A stretch of 64,000 nucleotides of DNA from Rhodospirillum sp. (lineage in GTDB: Bacteria > Pseudomonadota > Alphaproteobacteria > Dongiales > Dongiaceae): contig PNKY01000001.1 of NCBI GenBank assembly GCA_013822765.1, positions 620,001-684,000 of the forward strand. Reading direction: 5' to 3'. This document shows positions 1 to 7,479 of this stretch, piece after piece. The notes beneath the pieces were generated by a model. It ran no database searches, had not been told where the DNA came from, and saw only the letters and a list, made by a program, of their open reading frames with translations. The position numbers were made by a program, and so were the translations under genes. Each line of letters opens with the position of its first letter. The first letter of the stretch is position 1.

Positions 1-1
1 T

Positions 2-373
2 CTTCTCCGACGGCACCGCCGCCAGCCGCCCATCCAGCTGGTACGACCACGCGTGATAGGGGCAGGTGATGCGGTGCTTGCAGGTGCCCTCGCCGTCCAG
101 CAGCTTGGAGCCGCGGTGCCGGCAGGCGTTCTGGAACGCGCGCAAGGTCCCGTCCTTGCCGCGCATGACGATGATGGAATCGCGCCACAGGTCGAGGGTC
201 GCGAAATCGCCCGCCTCCTTCACCTGGTTCTGGTGACAGACGAACTGCCACGACGGCAGGATGACGCGCTCGTACTCCAGCTCCAGCAACTCCGCGTTCA
301 GATAGGTCCAGGCCGGCAACGGCTCGGTCTCGTAGATGCGTTCCGGATGGCGGATGTCGACGAAGCTGTTCAT
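2..373 (-). CDS. Rieske aromatic ring-hydroxylating oxygenase, large subunit (partial, cut by window edge)
   Basis: Only the first 124 codons are present; the gene runs off the left edge. The ATG at 371-373 opens MNSFVDIRHPERIY. The fragment contains a complete Rieske signature: CRHRG, then fifteen residues from the last Cys of the pair, CPYHAW. The two Cys and two His bind the [2Fe-2S] cluster of Rieske non-haem iron oxygenases. The catalytic iron domain lies outside the window, so the substrate cannot be inferred. These enzymes hydroxylate aromatic or quaternary-amine substrates using electrons from a separate reductase. It is transcribed away from the solute-binding-protein gene at 648 across an AT-rich divergent region. 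Confidence 0.9.
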   Translation of the reverse strand, partial: MNSFVDIRHPERIYETEPLPAWTYLNAELLELEYERVILPSWQFVCHQNQVKEAGDFATLDLWRDSIIVMRGKDGTLRAFQNACRHRGSKLLDGEGTCKHRITCPYHAWSYQLDGRLAAVPSEK

Positions 374-475
374 GAGGCTCTCCGATCTCTCGATTGCGCT
401 CCGATCCTGTGAAAGATCAAAGCATCCGATGTGTCACAATGTTTGGTACGCTATTGTAAACACTTGTTAATTTCA

Positions 476-492
476 CATTCATTGATTGAATG
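476..492. promoter_or_regulatory. Inverted repeat in AT-rich divergent promoter region
   Basis: CATTCA-TTGAT-TGAATG is a perfect 6-bp inverted repeat with a 5-bp spacer. It lies in an unusually AT-rich stretch (about 415-505) upstream of the Rieske oxygenase gene on the minus strand. The size and position suit an operator for a dimeric regulator, but no regulator gene is adjacent. This is inference from symmetry alone. Confidence 0.3.
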
Positions 493-647
493 GTCATTTA
501 ATCAGAGGCCTCGAACGCCGTCAAGGCTGGGCAATTTCAGTGCCGATTCAGAGGCTTGGGCGGTGGGACTTTGGGCCTCGGGTCCTTTTTTAACGATCGC
601 GGGCGCATGATGAGACCAGTGAATTGGTCTGAACGTCGAGGATTGAG

Positions 648-1406
648 ATGCGTGCGGTCAGGGTACTGGTTGGCTTTGTCGGTCTTGCGCTGGCGCTCGG
701 AACGGGCATCGCCGGCCGCGCCGACGAGCAGAGCGTGCGCCTCGCCTGCAACAATTTCCCGCCGCACAAGATCGAGCAGCCGGCCGACGACGGCAATGCC
801 GGCTTCGACATCGACATCGTCGGCGAGGCCCTGAAGCGCATCGGCTGGTCGACCGAGATTGCCTTCATGCCGTGGAAGCGCGCGTTGGAGCTGGCGGAGC
901 GCGGCCAGTATGACGGGCTCTGCTCCTGCTCCCACACCAAGGAACGCGAGGCCAAGCTGCTGTTCAGCGACGAGCTTGGTGCGGTGTCGGTCGGGCTGTT
1001 CGCGCGCTCCGAAGATGCGCTCGCCGGCATCGGATCGGTCGCCGACCTCAAGGACCGCAAGGTCGTGACGGTCGGCGGCTACAACCTGGAAGCCGAGCTG
1101 ATTACCGCGGGTGCGCAGGTCGAAGCCACCGCCAGCGACAAGAACGCGCTCGACATGCTGGTCGCCGGCAACGTCGATCTGCTCTACGGCTACGAGCTCA
1201 CGACCAAGCACTTCATCGCTTCCGATCCGCGCTCCAGCTCGATCGCGTATCGCGAGATCGGGCGCAACCCGTACTATTTCTGCCTCAGCCGCGCCATGCC
1301 CGGCGCGGGCGACGCCATGCAAGGCTTCAACCGTAGCCTCAAGGTCATGGCCGCGGACGGTTCGATCCGGCGCATCCTCGACCGCTATCACGTCGAGTTC
1401 CGCTAG
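648..1406 (+). CDS. Family 3 extracellular solute-binding protein
   Basis: 252 residues. An N-terminal signal peptide (hydrophobic VLVGFVGLALALGTGIAG, likely cleaved before ADEQ) sends the protein to the periplasm. The mature part has the layout of the bacterial extracellular solute-binding family 3: the FDIDIVGEALKRIGW and PWKRALELAERGQYDGL segments are typical of lobe I, and IRRILDRY near the end is typical of the C terminus. Members bind polar amino acids or related small ligands for an ABC importer, or act as orphan sensors. No permease or ATPase gene is adjacent, so this is an orphan binding protein and its ligand is unknown. The ATG follows a GAGG ribosome site. Confidence 0.85.
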   Translation: MRAVRVLVGFVGLALALGTGIAGRADEQSVRLACNNFPPHKIEQPADDGNAGFDIDIVGEALKRIGWSTEIAFMPWKRALELAERGQYDGLCSCSHTKEREAKLLFSDELGAVSVGLFARSEDALAGIGSVADLKDRKVVTVGGYNLEAELITAGAQVEATASDKNALDMLVAGNVDLLYGYELTTKHFIASDPRSSSIAYREIGRNPYYFCLSRAMPGAGDAMQGFNRSLKVMAADGSIRRILDRYHVEFR

Positions 1407-1437
1407 GCTCGACACAGCCACCCGCTCGCTCTCCGTC

Positions 1438-1463
1438 GGCAAGGCCAAGCCTTGCCATGACGG
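1438..1463. repeat. Half copy of the intergenic palindromic element
   Basis: Contains GGCAAGGC-CAA-GCCTTGCC followed by ATGACGG, identical to the right arm of the full elements near 17.6 kb. It lies in the short gap between the solute-binding-protein and zincin genes. The other arm and the spacer are absent, so this is a solo arm or a decayed copy. Confidence 0.75.
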
Positions 1464-1508
1464 CCCGGATAATGCAGGGATGACGTCAACAATGATCGAC
1501 GCATCACC

Positions 1509-1934
1509 ATGACCATCCGCCTCGACGAACCGCGCGACTTCGGCACGCCGCCCAGCCTGGTGGAGATGGAGGCCATGGCCTACCAGGAGTTCGAGCATAT
1601 CCCGGAGGCGCTGCGCAGCCGTTGCGTCGGTGTCGCGATCCGGGTCGAGGATTTCGCGCGCGACGAGATCCTGGACGACATGGAGATCGAATCGCCGTTC
1701 GACCTGATGGGCCTCTACCAGGGCATCCCGCTCACCCAGCAGAGCACCTTCGACATCCGCCATCAGCCGGACATTATCTTCCTCTACCGCCGGGCCATCC
1801 TGGACTACTGGTGCGAAGGCACCGACGACCTGCGCGCCGTCGTGCGCCATGTGCTGATCCACGAGATCGGCCACCATTTCGGATTTTCCGACGACGACAT
1901 GCATCGTATCGAACGGGCGGCCGGCAAGGCCTGA
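1509..1934 (+). CDS. Minimal zincin-like metallopeptidase (Zincin_1/DUF1025 type)
   Basis: 141 residues. The C-terminal HEIGHHFGFSDDDM has the HExxH zinc-binding and catalytic motif followed by further His and acidic residues, as in the small single-domain metallopeptidase family once called DUF1025. The protein is acidic and has no signal peptide, so it should be cytoplasmic. The family is widespread in Alphaproteobacteria and Actinobacteria, but its physiological substrate is not established. The ribosome site is weak; the ATG at 1509 is chosen because the MTIRLDEP start matches the compact length of the family. Confidence 0.85.
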   Translation: MTIRLDEPRDFGTPPSLVEMEAMAYQEFEHIPEALRSRCVGVAIRVEDFARDEILDDMEIESPFDLMGLYQGIPLTQQSTFDIRHQPDIIFLYRRAILDYWCEGTDDLRAVVRHVLIHEIGHHFGFSDDDMHRIERAAGKA

Positions 1935-2038
1935 TCCTCGCACACGCGTGATTGCACGCGGACAATGAAGCCTTTGCCGGTCGGCGGGCGCGGCACTACC
2001 ATGATGGCCGCTGCTAACCCGTGAGATAGGGCAAGGAC

Positions 2039-2821
2039 ATGAAACCGCAATCCATTTCAACCTCTTCGCGCCGGCAGGTGGTGGTCGGCCTCGCCGGATT
2101 ATCCCTCGCAACCCTGCTCGCCGATCCGGCCAAGGTGGCCAGGGCCGCCGCCTCGCTGCAGACGGTCACCGCCAAGACGCCCTCCGGCCGCTCGGTATCG
2201 GCTGCCCTCGCCATGCCGGACAACAAGCCCGCGGCGGCGGTCATCCTGGTCCACGAATGGTGGGGCCTCAACGACCAGATCAAGTCGGTCGCCACCGAGA
2301 TCGCCAAGCAGGGCTGGCTCGGCCTCGCCATCGATCTCTATGGCGGCAAGGTCGGCAGCAAGCCGGAAGAGGCGGAGACGCTGATGAAAGGCGTGGTGCC
2401 GGCGGAAGCGAGTGAGACCATGTCGACCTGGGTCGACTGGCTGCGCCAGAATCCCGATTGCAACGGCAAGGTCGCCTCCATCGGCTGGTGTTTCGGCGGC
2501 GGCATGGCGTTACAGGCCGCGATGGACCGGCCGCTCGACGCGACCGTGGTCTACTACGGCAACGTCGCGCGCCCGGCCGACGAGCTGAAGTCGATCAAGG
2601 GTCCGGTGCTCGGCCAGTTCGCCAACGAGGATCAGTGGATCAATCCCGCCATGGTCGATGGCTTCGAGGCTGCGATGAAGCAGGCCGGCAAGATGCTGGA
2701 GGTGCATCGCTACGACGCCAACCACGCCTTCGCCAACCCGACCGGCGATCACTACGATGCGGAGGATGCGCGCGCCGCTTGGGACCGCACGGTGGCGTTC
2801 CTCAAGTCGACGCTTGGCTAG
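2039..2821 (+). CDS. Dienelactone hydrolase family protein, exported by the Tat route
   Basis: 260 residues. The N terminus SSRRQVVVGLAGLSLATLLA is a twin-arginine-like signal, suggesting folded export to the periplasm. The mature part is a dienelactone hydrolase: nucleophile motif GWCFGGG (Cys151), Asp198 in NEDQW and His229 in NHAF make the Cys-Asp-His triad. The EWWGLN segment after strand one is also typical of the family. Classical members open the ring of dienelactone in chlorocatechol breakdown, but exported homologues often have unknown substrates. An AAGGAC ribosome site precedes the ATG. The next gene starts 24 bp downstream and may be co-transcribed. Confidence 0.9.
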   Translation: MKPQSISTSSRRQVVVGLAGLSLATLLADPAKVARAAASLQTVTAKTPSGRSVSAALAMPDNKPAAAVILVHEWWGLNDQIKSVATEIAKQGWLGLAIDLYGGKVGSKPEEAETLMKGVVPAEASETMSTWVDWLRQNPDCNGKVASIGWCFGGGMALQAAMDRPLDATVVYYGNVARPADELKSIKGPVLGQFANEDQWINPAMVDGFEAAMKQAGKMLEVHRYDANHAFANPTGDHYDAEDARAAWDRTVAFLKSTLG

Positions 2822-2845
2822 CATCGCCGACGCGGGGGCCAGCAC

Positions 2846-3646
2846 GTGCCGGACGGAGATCGCGCGGACCTGGCGGAGCTGCTGCGGCAGCTCGAGCGCG
2901 ATCCCCGTCCGTTGTTGTTCGGGCCGGCAAAGCTTGGGATCATCTGGTCAGCCAAGGCGGCGTGCACCACGCTCCTGCTCTGGTATTTGTGGCGCTGCGA
3001 TCTGCTGCAAGCGGCCCGCGCCTACGATGCCTGGCCGCATAAGTTCCGCCAACACAAGCTCTATGCCACCGACACCCATCGAGCCTGGACGGTTGAGGCG
3101 GGCGCATCCGGCTGGTCCTGGCTGCGCGTCGTGCGCGATCCGTTCGTACGCGCGGTCAGCAGCTATCATCACGCGTTGCGATACGGCTACGAGGACCGCA
3201 AGATGGCGCGGGTCTTGCGGCGGCCGATCGACAGCAAGGACGGCTATTCCTTCGAGCAGTTCCTGGATTACCTGCTGCGCATCGACATCGCGGTCTGCAA
3301 TCTCCATCACCGCGAGCAGGTCCACCCGGTCGAGATGTTGGTGGCGCCGACCCAGACCATCAACATCCAGAGGCAGGATCTCATGGCCTGTCTTGCGAAG
3401 ATCGATGAGAGGCTGCCGCCGCCACCGCAGCCCGCGGCGGCGCTGGACGCCGCCATCGCCGAGATCGCCGCCACTCATCATGTGCGCGAAGCGGCCGGCG
3501 CGGAGGACTGCGCCGCGGCCACTTTCACGACGACGCAGGCATGGAGCGACTGGCCGGCTCACCGGCATTTCTTCAACGCATCCACGCGCGGCAAGATTGC
3601 CACGATCTACGCGGCGGATTTCGCGCGCTACGCGGACCATTTCTGA
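2846..3646 (+). CDS. Sulfotransferase family protein
   Basis: 266 residues with a GTG start behind a GGGGG tract. IIWSAKAACTTL matches the 5'-phosphosulfate-binding loop of PAPS-dependent sulfotransferases (Sulfotransfer_2 type), and RVVRDPFVRAVSSY matches the 3'-phosphate-binding strand and helix with the invariant RDP..R..S. The enzyme would move sulfate from PAPS to a carbohydrate or other acceptor. No glycosyltransferase or PAPS-synthesis genes are nearby, so the acceptor is unknown. There is no membrane segment. It is followed 13 bp later by the phosphodiesterase gene, suggesting a short operon. Confidence 0.85.
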   Translation: MPDGDRADLAELLRQLERDPRPLLFGPAKLGIIWSAKAACTTLLLWYLWRCDLLQAARAYDAWPHKFRQHKLYATDTHRAWTVEAGASGWSWLRVVRDPFVRAVSSYHHALRYGYEDRKMARVLRRPIDSKDGYSFEQFLDYLLRIDIAVCNLHHREQVHPVEMLVAPTQTINIQRQDLMACLAKIDERLPPPPQPAAALDAAIAEIAATHHVREAAGAEDCAAATFTTTQAWSDWPAHRHFFNASTRGKIATIYAADFARYADHF

Positions 3647-3659
3647 GAAGGGCTCAAGC

Positions 3660-4451
3660 ATGCTGATCGCCCAGATCTCCGATACTCACATCCGGCCCCA
3701 GGGCGTGCTGGCGATGGGCCGGGTCGACACCTCCGGTCATTTGGCGCGGGCGGTGACGCACATCAACGCGCTCCGCCCACCGCCGGATGTCGTGCTGCTG
3801 ACGGGTGACCTGGTCGATGCCGGCATGGCGGAGGAGTATGCCCATCTGCGCGATCTGCTGGCGCCGCTGGCGATGCCGGTCCATCTCATCCCCGGCAACC
3901 ACGACCTGCGCGCGCCGCTGCGCGCGGCGTTTGCCGCGCATCGCTATCTGCAGGAGGGCGAGTTCCTGCAATACGTGATCGAGCGTCGGCCGCTGCGCCT
4001 GATCGCGCTCGACACGCTGACTCCGGGACAGCCGCATGGCGAGCTGTGCGCGCAGCGGCTCGACTGGCTCGAGGCGCGGCTCGCGGAGTCCGACCGGCCG
4101 ACCATCATCTTCATGCATCATCCGCCGTTCGAGTGCGGCCTGAAGGAGTTCGACGACGCGCGCCTCAATGTCGGGGCGGAGCGGCTGGCGGCGATCGTGC
4201 GGCAGCATCCGAATGTCGAGCGCATCCTGTGCGGCCATGTGCACCGGCCGATCCAGGTGCGATTTGCCGGCACCATCGCCTCGGTCGCACCCAGCACCGC
4301 GCATCAGGCGACGCTCGATCTCATGCCCGACGCGCCGCTGATGTTTTCGATGGAGCCGCCCGCCGTCGCCCTGCACCAATGGCGCCCGGGCACCGGCCTC
4401 GTCACGCACCTCAGCTACATTGGCGAGTACGACGGACCGCACCCGTTCTAA
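3660..4451 (+). CDS. Metallophosphoesterase of the CpdA (cyclic-nucleotide phosphodiesterase) group
   Basis: 263 residues. The calcineurin-like dimetal motifs appear in order: ISDTH near the N terminus, LTGDLVD, GNHD, FMHHPP and CGHVHRP. This is the class III cyclic-nucleotide phosphodiesterase pattern (CpdA/Rv0805 group), which hydrolyses phosphodiesters with two metal ions. The cytoplasmic substrate may be cAMP, but the group also includes other phosphodiesterases, so no gene name is assigned. The ATG at 3660 lies 13 bp after the sulfotransferase stop. Confidence 0.88.
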   Translation: MLIAQISDTHIRPQGVLAMGRVDTSGHLARAVTHINALRPPPDVVLLTGDLVDAGMAEEYAHLRDLLAPLAMPVHLIPGNHDLRAPLRAAFAAHRYLQEGEFLQYVIERRPLRLIALDTLTPGQPHGELCAQRLDWLEARLAESDRPTIIFMHHPPFECGLKEFDDARLNVGAERLAAIVRQHPNVERILCGHVHRPIQVRFAGTIASVAPSTAHQATLDLMPDAPLMFSMEPPAVALHQWRPGTGLVTHLSYIGEYDGPHPF

Positions 4452-4460
4452 GTGGACGGC

Positions 4461-4486
4461 GGAGCGGGGAAAGAAGAACCCGCTCC
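4461..4486. terminator. Hairpin between convergent genes
   Basis: GGAGCGGG pairs with CCCGCTCC around a 10-nt purine-rich loop, between the stops of the convergent phosphodiesterase and hypothetical genes. It could terminate transcription in both directions. No strong T run follows on either side. Confidence 0.4.
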
Positions 4487-4501
4487 GTCACCGCACTTGC
4501 A

Positions 4502-4888
4502 CTAGTTGACGGTGTCCGTTGCCGGCACGTCCGTCGCCTTCGGCGGTTTGGTTGTGGTGGGCGGTGCCATGCTGGCGGGCGGCACGTCGCCGATCAGCGC
4601 CTTGGCCGATTTCGGCGGCAGGTCCTTGGTCCACTGGCAGAGGGCGGTGCCGTCGCTGGTGTTGAACGAGCAATCGACCACCGTGCCGCTCGGCAGCGTA
4701 CACCGGACCCCGCCACCAGGTGCCGAGGACGAGGTTCCGCCCATGCTCTGGCAATTGCTGATAAAGGTGGACGGCGACAAGCTGACGACCGCAAAGCCCG
4801 GTTTCGCCCAGGCGACGGGCGCGATGATGCTCAGCCCGATCGTAACCACAAGTCCGAACGTTCCAGCCCGCGCTGTTGAACGCTTCAT
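4502..4888 (-). CDS. Exported small cysteine-containing protein, unknown function
   Basis: 128 residues, not recognised. The start is placed at MKRSTARAG because a GGGGAGTAGAGG ribosome site lies just upstream; an upstream in-frame extension looks non-coding. A signal peptide (GLVVTIGLSIIAPVAWA) is followed by a mature domain with four cysteines (NCQSMGG, VRCTLP, VDCSF, ALCQW). The spacing suggests two disulfides in the periplasm. The C terminus is rich in Pro and Thr and low in complexity. It is convergent with the phosphodiesterase gene and upstream of recQ on the same strand. Confidence 0.7.
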   Translation of the reverse strand: MKRSTARAGTFGLVVTIGLSIIAPVAWAKPGFAVVSLSPSTFISNCQSMGGTSSSAPGGGVRCTLPSGTVVDCSFNTSDGTALCQWTKDLPPKSAKALIGDVPPASMAPPTTTKPPKATDVPATDTVN

Positions 4889-5012
4889 GACCTCTACTCC
4901 CCAAGTCAGTGAGATTGACACTGTGGAGAGTAGCACAGGAATGGCACTGATAATGTGCGATCTGTCACACAAAATAGTCAAGTTTCTGTGTGACTTAACA
5001 CAGTCGTGAGGG

Positions 5013-6809
5013 TCATTCGGCGCGGGTGACCGTCAGGAACTGCGGGCCGAACTGCTCCAGCTTGCGCGGCCCGACGCCGCTGATCTGGCGCATCTGGTCC
5101 AGAGATGAGGGCCGCACCCGCGCCATCTCGATCAAGGTGGCGTCGGGGAACACCACATAGGCCGGCACCCTCTGCTCCCGCGCGAGGGTGAGGCGCAGGT
5201 CCTTCAGCCTTGCCAGCAGCGCCAGGTCCGGCGCCGGCAGGTCGGCGGCCGCAGCTTCGCGCGCCGCGCGGCGCGAGACCCGCGCCGGCTTCTTGCCCGG
5301 CTCGCGGAAATAGAACGGCGACTCGCCCTTGAGGATGGCGCGGCCGCGCTCGGTGATCTCGAGCCCGCCGTATTTCGCGATGTTGATCATGATCTGCCCG
5401 CCGGCGACCGCCTGGCGCACCAGCGATTGCCAATATGGCTTGGGGAAATCCTTGCCGACGCCATAGGTCGGCAGCCGGTCGTGCCCGCGCTGGCGCACCT
5501 TGTCGGTCTCGGCGCCCAGCAGCACGTCGATCACGTGCCCGGCGCCGAACGCCTGGCCGGTGCGGTGGATGGCGCTGAGCAGCATCTGCGCCTGGCGCGT
5601 CGCGTCCACCAGCGTCGGCGGATTGAGGCAGTTGTCGCAATTGCCGCACGGCCCGGTCTGCTCGTCGAAATAGCCCAACAGCGCGATGCGCCTGCATTCC
5701 GCGGACTCGCAATAGGCGATGAGGGCGTCGAGCCGCCGATGCTCCCGCCGCTTGTGCTCCTCCTCGGTGGTCTCGTCCTCGATGAAGGTGCGGCGCATGC
5801 GCAGGTCGTCATAGCCGTAGAGCAGCATGGTCTCCGCCGCCGCGCCGTCGCGGCCCGCGCGCCCGATCTCCTGGTAGTAGGCTTCCATGCTGGCCGGCAG
5901 GTTGAGATGGCAGACATAGCGGATGTCCGGCTTGTCGATGCCCATGCCAAAGGCGATGGTCGCCACCATCACCGCCTCGTTCTCGCTCATGAAGCGGTCC
6001 TGGTTGCGCTTGCGCGTCTCCGGATCCTGGCCGGCATGATAGGGGATGGCGTTGAACCCTTCCTCCTGCAGGAAATTCGCGACCTCGTCGGTGAACTTGC
6101 GCGACAGGCAATAGACGATGCCCGATTGCCCCTTCTTGTCGGCGAGGAATGCCAACAGCTGCTTCGACCAATGGGTCTTCTGCCCGACGCCCAGGCGCAG
6201 GTTCGGCCGGTCGAAGCCGTGGACGATGACGCGGCTGTCGCCTCTGAACAGCTTCTGCGCGATGTCCGCGCGCGTCGCCTTGTCGGCGGTCGCGGTGAAG
6301 GCGGCGATGTGCGCCGTCGGGAACAATTCCTTCAGCCTGGACAGCTGCTCATATTCCGGCCGGAAGCTCGGGCCCCATTTGGAGATGCAATGCGCCTCGT
6401 CCACCACGAACAGATGGGGGTCGAGCCGATGCAGCGCGCTGAGCATGTTCTCGTTCATCAGCCGCTCGGGCGCGAGATAGAGCAGCTTGGCCTTGCCCGA
6501 CGTCGCCTTGCGCCATTCCGCGATCTGCTCGTCCCGCCCCATGCCGGAGTGGATCGAGGCCGCCTCGACGCCATCGGCGCGCAGGCCGGCGACCTGATCG
6601 TCCATCAGCGCCTTCAGCGGCGAAATGACGATGGTCGGCCGCTCCAGCAGCAAAGCCGGGATCTGATAGCACAGTGACTTGCCCGACCCGGTCGGCATCA
6701 CCGCCAGCACGTTCTCGCCCCCGAGGACGAGATCGATGATCTCCTCCTGTCCGGGACGGAAGGATGTGTAGCCGAAAACGTCGTGGAGGATCTGAGCGGG
6801 CGAGGTCAT
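5013..6809 (-). CDS. recQ: ATP-dependent DNA helicase RecQ
   Basis: 598 residues from the ATG at 6807-6809 (MTSPAQILHDVFGY); longer in-frame starts add a poorly coded leader. Walker A MPTGSGKS, the DEAH box (VVDEAHCISKWG), motif VI QEIGRAGRDG, a zinc-binding cluster (CRRIALLGYF then CGNCDNC), a winged helix and a C-terminal HRDC domain (MRQISGVGPRKLEQFG) come in RecQ order. RecQ unwinds DNA 3' to 5' in RecF-pathway recombination and stalled-fork repair. Length is normal for bacterial RecQ. It appears monocistronic, with a palindromic repeat element just upstream. Confidence 0.97.
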   Translation of the reverse strand: MTSPAQILHDVFGYTSFRPGQEEIIDLVLGGENVLAVMPTGSGKSLCYQIPALLLERPTIVISPLKALMDDQVAGLRADGVEAASIHSGMGRDEQIAEWRKATSGKAKLLYLAPERLMNENMLSALHRLDPHLFVVDEAHCISKWGPSFRPEYEQLSRLKELFPTAHIAAFTATADKATRADIAQKLFRGDSRVIVHGFDRPNLRLGVGQKTHWSKQLLAFLADKKGQSGIVYCLSRKFTDEVANFLQEEGFNAIPYHAGQDPETRKRNQDRFMSENEAVMVATIAFGMGIDKPDIRYVCHLNLPASMEAYYQEIGRAGRDGAAAETMLLYGYDDLRMRRTFIEDETTEEEHKRREHRRLDALIAYCESAECRRIALLGYFDEQTGPCGNCDNCLNPPTLVDATRQAQMLLSAIHRTGQAFGAGHVIDVLLGAETDKVRQRGHDRLPTYGVGKDFPKPYWQSLVRQAVAGGQIMINIAKYGGLEITERGRAILKGESPFYFREPGKKPARVSRRAAREAAAADLPAPDLALLARLKDLRLTLAREQRVPAYVVFPDATLIEMARVRPSSLDQMRQISGVGPRKLEQFGPQFLTVTRAE

Positions 6810-6843
6810 GAGGCGAGAGTAGCGAAGCCGGCCGCTCCTTTCT

Positions 6844-6949
6844 ATCGTCATGGTCGGACTTGGTCCGACCATCCACGAGTTTCCCCATGCAGCACTGCGA
6901 AGCGGCCGCCAAACTCGTGGATGGTCGTGCCAAGCACGACCATGACGGA
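6844..6949. repeat. Intergenic palindromic element, copy A
   Basis: About 105 bp between recQ and a lipoprotein gene. The ends are inverted repeats (CGTCAT ... ATGACGG). Each arm carries its own hairpin: left GGTCGGAC-TTG-GTCCGACC, right GGTCGTGC-CAA-GCACGACC. These are flanked inwardly by ATCCACGAGTTT and AAACTCGTGGAT. The layout is the same as copies B (17.6 kb) and C (33.1 kb), but with different, still fully paired, stem sequences. Confidence 0.85.
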
Positions 6950-7020
6950 GTCGAGGGTGCGAAAGAGCCTTAGCGTGCCATCATCCTGCGGCATGGGCCT
7001 TGAGAGCCTCCGGCCGAGTC

Positions 7021-7428
7021 TCACTCCTGCCGCAATGAGAAAGCCATCTCTCGCCCGTCGTCGAGCGTTGCCGACACCTTGATGTTCGCCGGGTCCGTCA
7101 TGTCATAGCTGAGCGGGCCTGACCTGCCGTTGCTGCAGGTCATCCTGCCGCTGCCGGTGCCGCTCGCTGAATCGAATGTATACGAGCAGGGTGAGTAACG
7201 ATGGGCAATGCTCTCCGGATAGGCGACGTAGAGGCGCTCAGTACCGAAGCAGGTCAGCGAGACGTCCTGCGAAGGAGCTTCCCCAAAGGCCCGGAAGCTG
7301 CCGCTACAGGCCGCCGTGGGCGAAGCCGCCTGTGGGGCGGTTCCGGTATTTCCCTGCGAAGCGCAGCCGCCGAGAAGCGCGGCGGCGACGACTCCCATGA
7401 GCGATGCAGCGATGGACATGCGGGCCAT
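7021..7428 (-). CDS. Putative lipoprotein, unknown function
   Basis: 135 residues. The N terminus MARMSIAASLMGVVAAALLGGC is a lipoprotein signal with lipobox LGGC, so the mature protein should be anchored by a lipidated Cys. The remainder has further cysteines and a simple beta-rich look (LYVAYPES, SYTFDSASGTGSGRMTC) but matches no family I recognise. The ATG at 7428 is preferred over a TTG two codons upstream because the GGGGG ribosome site (7436-7440) then has proper spacing. It stands alone between recQ and cobT. Confidence 0.75.
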   Translation of the reverse strand: MARMSIAASLMGVVAAALLGGCASQGNTGTAPQAASPTAACSGSFRAFGEAPSQDVSLTCFGTERLYVAYPESIAHRYSPCSYTFDSASGTGSGRMTCSNGRSGPLSYDMTDPANIKVSATLDDGREMAFSLRQE

Positions 7429-7479
7429 TGGCAATCCCCCGAGTTGAAGCGCAACGCCCGTTGCCTGCGCCGATGAATT

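Noticed and set aside
454..464. 11-mer TTGTAAACACT shared with 45686-45696
   Set aside because: Two regions with the same 11 bases are expected many times by chance in 64 kb, so it is not evidence of a shared operator.
566..596. GGAC...GTCC followed by TTTTTT as a terminator
   Set aside because: The stem is only four base pairs and there is no plus-strand gene upstream to terminate.
537..2111. 524-codon minus-strand open frame over the solute-binding and zincin genes
   Set aside because: Covers two real genes on the other strand, includes the half palindromic repeat, and has no ribosome site or motif.
2757..3659. In-frame upstream extension of the phosphodiesterase
   Set aside because: It would overlap the whole sulfotransferase gene in another frame and is Arg/Ser-rich non-coding-like sequence; the phosphodiesterase starts at 3660 with its normal N terminus.
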